DNA from: Desulfobacteraceae bacterium
Lineage (GTDB): Bacteria > Desulfobacterota > DSM-4660 > Desulfatiglandales > HGW-15
NCBI GenBank assembly: GCA_003819975.1
Contig: RPPU01000335.1
Location: forward strand, 1-5,565
Direction of reading: 5' to 3'
Length of the DNA: 5,565 nucleotides
Translations under genes and position numbers: made by a program
Notes under the pieces: generated by a model
Told to the model about the DNA's origin: nothing
What the model saw: only the letters and a program-made list of their open reading frames with translations
Databases searched by the model: none
Shown: positions 1 to 2,702 of the stretch, piece by piece
Position numbering within the stretch: position 1 is the first letter of the stretch
Layout: every line of letters starts with the position of its first letter

Positions 1-605
1 AAAAAATCGATCAAATCCCCGAAATCCACGTCGATCATGGAGACCAAGGAAGCAAACATACTGAAACCGATATGGGCGTTCACGGCCCAGTCCAGGATGG
101 CGCTGCCCAAGGCGCCGCTCTGCGAAATAAAAGCGATATTGCCGGGTTCCGGGTTGACCTTGATGAAAGAAGTATTCAAACCGATACCGGGTCGAATGAT
201 GCCGATGCAGTTGGGTCCTACAATCCGCAGATTATACTTTTTGCGGATTTCTTTGATCTCCTCTTCCAGCTTTTGACCTTCCGCGCCGATCTCCTTGAAA
301 CCGGCGGAAATGATATGGATACCCTCCACTCCTGCTTGGCCGCATTCTTCCACGATACCCGGAACCGAAGCCGCCGGGGTGGCCACCACGGCCAGATCGA
401 TGGGCTGCCCGATCCGGCCGATCGACGGATAACATTTAAGCCCCAGCACCGTCTCCTTTTTGAAATGGACCGGAAACAGCTTGCGTTCCTTGGAGAGCAA
501 AAGATTCTCCAAAATCGCCCGGCCGACCGAGCCCTCGGTTTCGCTGGCGCCGATCAGGGCCACGGATTGCGGATGAAACATTGCTTTTAAGTTGCCGGTT
601 GCCAT
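1..605 (-). CDS. Acetate/acyl-CoA ligase (ADP-forming), CoA-binding alpha-type region, partial (N-terminal 201 residues)
   Basis: The visible protein begins MATGNLKAMFHPQSVALIGA and runs off the left edge. Seen: a Rossmann-type CoA-binding domain at about residues 8-135, with the PxSVALIGAS glycine-rich loop (12-21), GSVGRAIL (25-32), ATPAASVP (76-83), SAGFKE (100-105) and GPNCIGI (130-136). A succinyl-CoA-ligase-like domain then starts near 152, with ISQSGALGSAILDWA at 160-174. This order is that of the NDP-forming acyl-CoA synthetase superfamily, which interconverts acyl-CoA + ADP + Pi with free acid + ATP + CoA in the cytoplasm. The catalytic His of the family and any ATP-grasp half lie beyond the edge, so a stand-alone alpha subunit, a full alpha-beta fusion, and a protein-acetyltransferase (Pat-like) fusion cannot be separated. 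The ATG at 605-603 is chosen because it sits 5 nt after a near-perfect AGGAGGA. The acyl substrate is unknown. Confidence 0.9.
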   Translation of the reverse strand, partial: MATGNLKAMFHPQSVALIGASETEGSVGRAILENLLLSKERKLFPVHFKKETVLGLKCYPSIGRIGQPIDLAVVATPAASVPGIVEECGQAGVEGIHIISAGFKEIGAEGQKLEEEIKEIRKKYNLRIVGPNCIGIIRPGIGLNTSFIKVNPEPGNIAFISQSGALGSAILDWAVNAHIGFSMFASLVSMIDVDFGDLIDF

Positions 606-610
606 GACGA

Positions 611-617
611 TCCTCCT
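611..617 (-). promoter_or_regulatory. Ribosome binding site of the acyl-CoA ligase gene
   Basis: Reads AGGAGGA on the minus strand and ends 5 nt before the ATG at 605-603. It is a near-consensus Shine-Dalgarno sequence. It fixes the start codon and implies efficient translation independent of the upstream amidase. Confidence 0.85.
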
Positions 618-624
618 ATCAAAA

Positions 625-765
625 AAGGTTTACAGAGTTCCAGGTTCACGGGAACGGTTAAAAAGAAATCAGGTTTATAGTTTCTGGTTTCCGGTTTTTC
701 TTCGATCTCTTTCTTTTCCCTTCATCATTCGAAATTCGGTGTTCGATATTCGATATTTTCTTGAG
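625..765. repeat. Intergenic simple-repeat patchwork between the amidase and acyl-CoA ligase genes
   Basis: This gap holds no credible gene. It is made of short degenerate iterations. At 634-700 there are recurring GGTT-type words (CAGGTTCACGGGAACGG, CAGGTTTATAG, TCTGGTTTCCGGTTT). At 727-757 there is a TTCGA-based iteration (ATTCGAAATTCGG, TGTTCGATATTCGATATT). Iterations of this kind recur between genes in many Desulfobacterota-like genomes; that is recollection and was not tested here. The segment is also the 5' untranslated region of the acyl-CoA ligase gene. No convincing -10/-35 pair was picked out in it. Confidence 0.5.
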
Positions 766-772
766 CAACCGC

Positions 773-792
773 GGGCGACCGGCCGGTCGCCC
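773..792. repeat. 20-bp perfect GC-rich palindrome touching the amidase stop codon
   Basis: GGGCGACCGG is followed directly by its reverse complement CCGGTCGCCC. The palindrome can form a 10-bp cruciform or, in RNA, a strong hairpin. On the minus strand it begins at the last base of the amidase TAG (794-792). No U-run follows on the minus strand, so it is not a standard intrinsic terminator. It resembles a REP-type dispersed element that may stabilise or attenuate the 3' end of the amidase mRNA (inference). Confidence 0.7.
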
Positions 793-2159
793 TACGTTCT
801 CGCTAACCTCGATTCGGCAAAACGAAAGACCTCTTCCAGCTTCATGCCCCACTGCAACAAAACCTCATCCTGTTGAAAGCCGGCCGCCCATTGAATACCC
901 AGAGGCATTTTACTACCTGATCGACCGGTCGGCAAAGACAAAACCGGTAACCCCATATAAGTCCAGGGTAAATTCATGATTGGATCGCCGGTGCTCTCCA
1001 GACCCTTCGGCGCCGCTCCCACGGCCGCCGGAGAGACCCAAAGATCAATGCCGCGGCTTTTCCCGGTTTCTTCCGTTTGCGCCCTCAAGAGCAGCCGGCC
1101 TTGCCGCGCCTGCTCCGCCTCTTCCGGCTTGATGCCTTGCCCTTTTTCAATCACCGCGCGGGTAACGGGCTGATAAAGATTGCGATATTCGGCAAACCAA
1201 TGCGCATGAACTTGCGCCATTTCAAAAGCGACCAGGTCCTTGTGCCGGCCATTGATCTCCTCGATATTCAAAAACATCTTGATCCGGACTACTTTGCATC
1301 CGGCACTTTGCAGTAGAGCTAATTGCTTTTCAAATGCCTTCAACGCCTCTGGTTCCGTTTGTGACAGATAGGGTCCATCCGGCACGCCTAAAACCGGCAA
1401 GGGGTCAGGGTTTATTGGGTTTATTGGGTTCATTGGGTTCATTGGGTTCATTGGGTTCATCGCCGATCGCCAATCAGGTAAAGCAACCGCGGCCGCCAAA
1501 GCCATACCCGTCACATCCTGGGTAAAAAATCCGATATGGTCCACGGACTCGGAACAGGGAATGACTCCGTCCAGAGGAACGCGAGCAAAACTCGGTTTGA
1601 ATCCGCAGAGACCGCAAAAAGCCGCCGGCCGGATGACCGAACCGATGGTCTGGGTGCCCAACGCGAGTTGGCAAAATCCGGCCGCGACCGCGGCTGCCGA
1701 ACCGCTGCTGGACCCGCCCGGGGTATGCTCCGGATTCCAGGGATTGGTCGTTGCGGCGGGAGTTAAGTGCGCAAACTCGGTGGTGACGGTTTTTCCCAGA
1801 ATCAAGGCCCCGGCTTGGCGCAAACGGGTAACCAAGCCGGCCTCAGCGCCCTGAAAAAGATGCGCGGGCAAACGCGTGCCGGCATGGGTACTAAAACCCT
1901 CTGCGTGAATGATATCCTTGACCCCCACCAAAACGCCGTAAAGAGCCGGCCTTTGTTTGGATTCGGAGTACTTTTGCTCCAAAACCTCGGCCTCTTGCAG
2001 CAAACGACTGCGCCGTTCCGGCTCCGGCAATAAAGCTTGGAGTTGCGGTTCATGGGCCTCGATCCGGTCGCAGATTTCGTTAATGAACTTCTTCAGGGAA
2101 ACCTGCCCCTTTTGCAAGGCATCCACTGTACCCGCCAAAGGTAGGGAATGGATATGCAT
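792..2159 (-). CDS. Amidase-signature family hydrolase (455 aa)
   Basis: A complete gene from ATG (2159-2157) to TAG (794-792), with GGAG 7 nt upstream of the start. The length is normal for the family. Seen: the Ser-cisSer-Lys triad can be assigned. Lys81 lies in VGVKDI (78-83), the cis-Ser is Ser150 in PGGSSSGSAAAVAAG (147-161), and the nucleophile is Ser174 in GTQTIGSVIRPAAFCG (168-183). The 24-residue spacing between the two serines matches fatty acid amide hydrolase (217/241). GTQT-GSVIRP is the variant seen in bacterial hydrolytic amidases of the AtzE/allophanate-hydrolase type, rather than in GatA proper, which usually has GTDTGGSIR. No signal peptide or membrane segment is evident, so it is probably cytoplasmic. 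It cleaves a C-N amide bond, but the substrate cannot be named. Residues 235-251 are an Asn-Pro-Met/Ile tripeptide run encoded by a microsatellite, placed just before the conserved-looking LGVPDGPYL. The catalytic core appears intact despite this insertion. Confidence 0.92.
   Translation of the reverse strand: MHIHSLPLAGTVDALQKGQVSLKKFINEICDRIEAHEPQLQALLPEPERRSRLLQEAEVLEQKYSESKQRPALYGVLVGVKDIIHAEGFSTHAGTRLPAHLFQGAEAGLVTRLRQAGALILGKTVTTEFAHLTPAATTNPWNPEHTPGGSSSGSAAAVAAGFCQLALGTQTIGSVIRPAAFCGLCGFKPSFARVPLDGVIPCSESVDHIGFFTQDVTGMALAAAVALPDWRSAMNPMNPMNPMNPINPINPDPLPVLGVPDGPYLSQTEPEALKAFEKQLALLQSAGCKVVRIKMFLNIEEINGRHKDLVAFEMAQVHAHWFAEYRNLYQPVTRAVIEKGQGIKPEEAEQARQGRLLLRAQTEETGKSRGIDLWVSPAAVGAAPKGLESTGDPIMNLPWTYMGLPVLSLPTGRSGSKMPLGIQWAAGFQQDEVLLQWGMKLEEVFRFAESRLART
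1408..1460. repeat. 9-bp coding microsatellite (about six copies) inside the amidase gene
   Basis: The unit is GGGTTYATT on the plus strand: two copies with TTTATT, then four with TTCATT, the last lacking its final T. On the coding strand it reads as Asn-Pro-Met (four times) and Asn-Pro-Ile (twice). A 9-bp period is three codons, so gain or loss of units keeps the frame. Confidence 0.95.
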
Positions 2160-2193
2160 GTTTATTCTCCGGATTAAGCGCTTAGCTCAACCA

Positions 2194-2299
2194 TATCGAC
2201 ATGGGGATTTCTAAAAATAAACCCTTTGGAATTTTATGATTCGATTCTCAAGGGCCGTTGCTGAAAAAGTGTATTTTTAGAAATCCCGGATTGTCGATA
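2194..2299. mobile_element. MITE-like inverted repeat, 106 bp, bounded by TA
   Basis: The left arm (2194-2219) and right arm (2272-2299) are inverted copies. The outer 8 bp TATCGACA/TGTCGATA match perfectly, there is a 2/4-nt mismatch bulge, and then the inner 16 bp GGGATTTCTAAAAATA/TATTTTTAGAAATCCC match perfectly. The 52-bp centre has no coding capacity. TA at both ends would fit an insertion at TA by an IS630/mariner-type transposase, but no transposase is present and the terminal TA could equally be part of the arms. A large hairpin of other origin is the alternative. Confidence 0.45.
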
Positions 2300-2369
2300 A
2301 TAAAAATGTTAATAATCACCGCCGGACAATCATACGGACTTATTCCGGTGCTTTTCGCTGGAACTCCTG

Positions 2370-2385
2370 TTCCGGCCGGCCGGAA
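2370..2385. repeat. 16-bp perfect GC palindrome
   Basis: TTCCGGCCGGCCGGAA equals its own reverse complement and stands out in an AT-rich region. A second small hairpin, GGAAC (2360-2364) with GTTCC (2369-2373), overlaps it, so alternative structures compete. The function is unknown. Confidence 0.7.
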
Positions 2386-2388
2386 TTC

Positions 2389-2428
2389 ATGTTTTATTGA
2401 TCCTGGATCTTCAAGATCAATAAAACAT
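2389..2428. repeat. Hairpin with 14-bp perfect arms
   Basis: ATGTTTTATTGATC (2389-2402) and GATCAATAAAACAT (2415-2428) are exact inverted copies around a 12-nt loop. The hairpin lies between divergent promoters, where neither neighbour needs a terminator, and no T-run follows. It could be a terminator for a small RNA, a regulator binding site or part of an old element; the sequence does not decide. Confidence 0.6.
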
Positions 2429-2577
2429 TTAGGTCGTATTTTCTAAAATATCAAAAATTTGTTGTCGCTAATGCTATCCGTAGGGTTAAAAACCTGCCTC
2501 TACAAAAACATATTGTCTTTATTAGCACAGATCGGCCTCTTTTACCAGCCGACGTTCATCATTTCTTTGTCGGATGA

Positions 2578-2593
2578 TGGTACAAAACTTGCA
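2578..2593 (+). promoter_or_regulatory. Candidate sigma-54 (-24/-12) promoter of the multi-PAS gene
   Basis: TGGTACAAAACTTGCA matches the sigma-54 consensus TGGCACRNNNNTTGCW at every defined position except the fourth (T for C). It keeps the essential GG and GC dinucleotides separated by exactly 10 nt. Transcription would begin near 2604, leaving a leader of about 100 nt before the ATG at 2703. If real, expression needs an AAA+ enhancer-binding activator; no upstream activator site was identified with confidence. Confidence 0.6.
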
Positions 2594-2683
2594 TTTTTTT
2601 AAAAATCAAAAAAGATTTTTTTGCGATCCGGTCATCCAAAAAGGTCCCGACAATTTAAACATGAAAATTTAATCAAAAAATTC

Positions 2684-2688
2684 AGGAG
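2684..2688 (+). promoter_or_regulatory. Shine-Dalgarno of the multi-PAS gene, unusually distant
   Basis: AGGAG lies 14 nt before the ATG at 2703-2705, longer than the usual 5-9 nt. The frame is closed by TAA at 2670-2672, and no ATG, GTG or TTG lies between that stop and 2703, so this ATG is the earliest usable start. The wide spacing may mean weak translation initiation. Confidence 0.5.
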
Positions 2689-2702
2689 CTTATCGTCGAT
2701 TT

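Larger units (their letters stand above)
2160..2702. other. Divergent intergenic region, 543 bp, no gene seen
   Basis: The region lies between the divergent amidase and multi-PAS genes. It is AT-rich with stop codons in all frames; the only open stretches are short, lack a Shine-Dalgarno and overlap inverted repeats. Next to the amidase start is a 10-bp palindrome TAAGCGCTTA (2175-2184), a possible operator. Further along are a MITE-like inverted repeat, a GC palindrome, a long-armed hairpin and a sigma-54 promoter match, each listed separately. At 2601-2620 an AAAAATC/GATTTTT hairpin sits about where transcription from that promoter would start. Confidence 0.7.

Noticed and set aside
72..590. 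172-codon plus-strand open frame
   Set aside because: It lies fully antisense to the acyl-CoA ligase, whose minus-strand protein shows the family motifs and a strong ribosome site. The plus-strand product has no recognisable motif.
773..792. Palindrome as an intrinsic terminator of the amidase gene
   Set aside because: A strong stem is present, but the sequence after it on the minus strand (GCGGTTGCTCAAG) has no U-run.
2258..2446. Possible 62-residue plus-strand peptide in the divergent intergenic region
   Set aside because: It starts at TTG with no Shine-Dalgarno, runs through the right arm of one inverted repeat, the GC palindrome and a hairpin, and has no recognisable domain.
2548..2579. 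CCGAC/GTCGG and CATCAT/ATGATG inverted words just upstream of the -24 element, as an activator site
   Set aside because: The arms are only 5-6 bp and overlap the promoter itself. Enhancer sites for sigma-54 activators normally lie further upstream, and words this short occur by chance.
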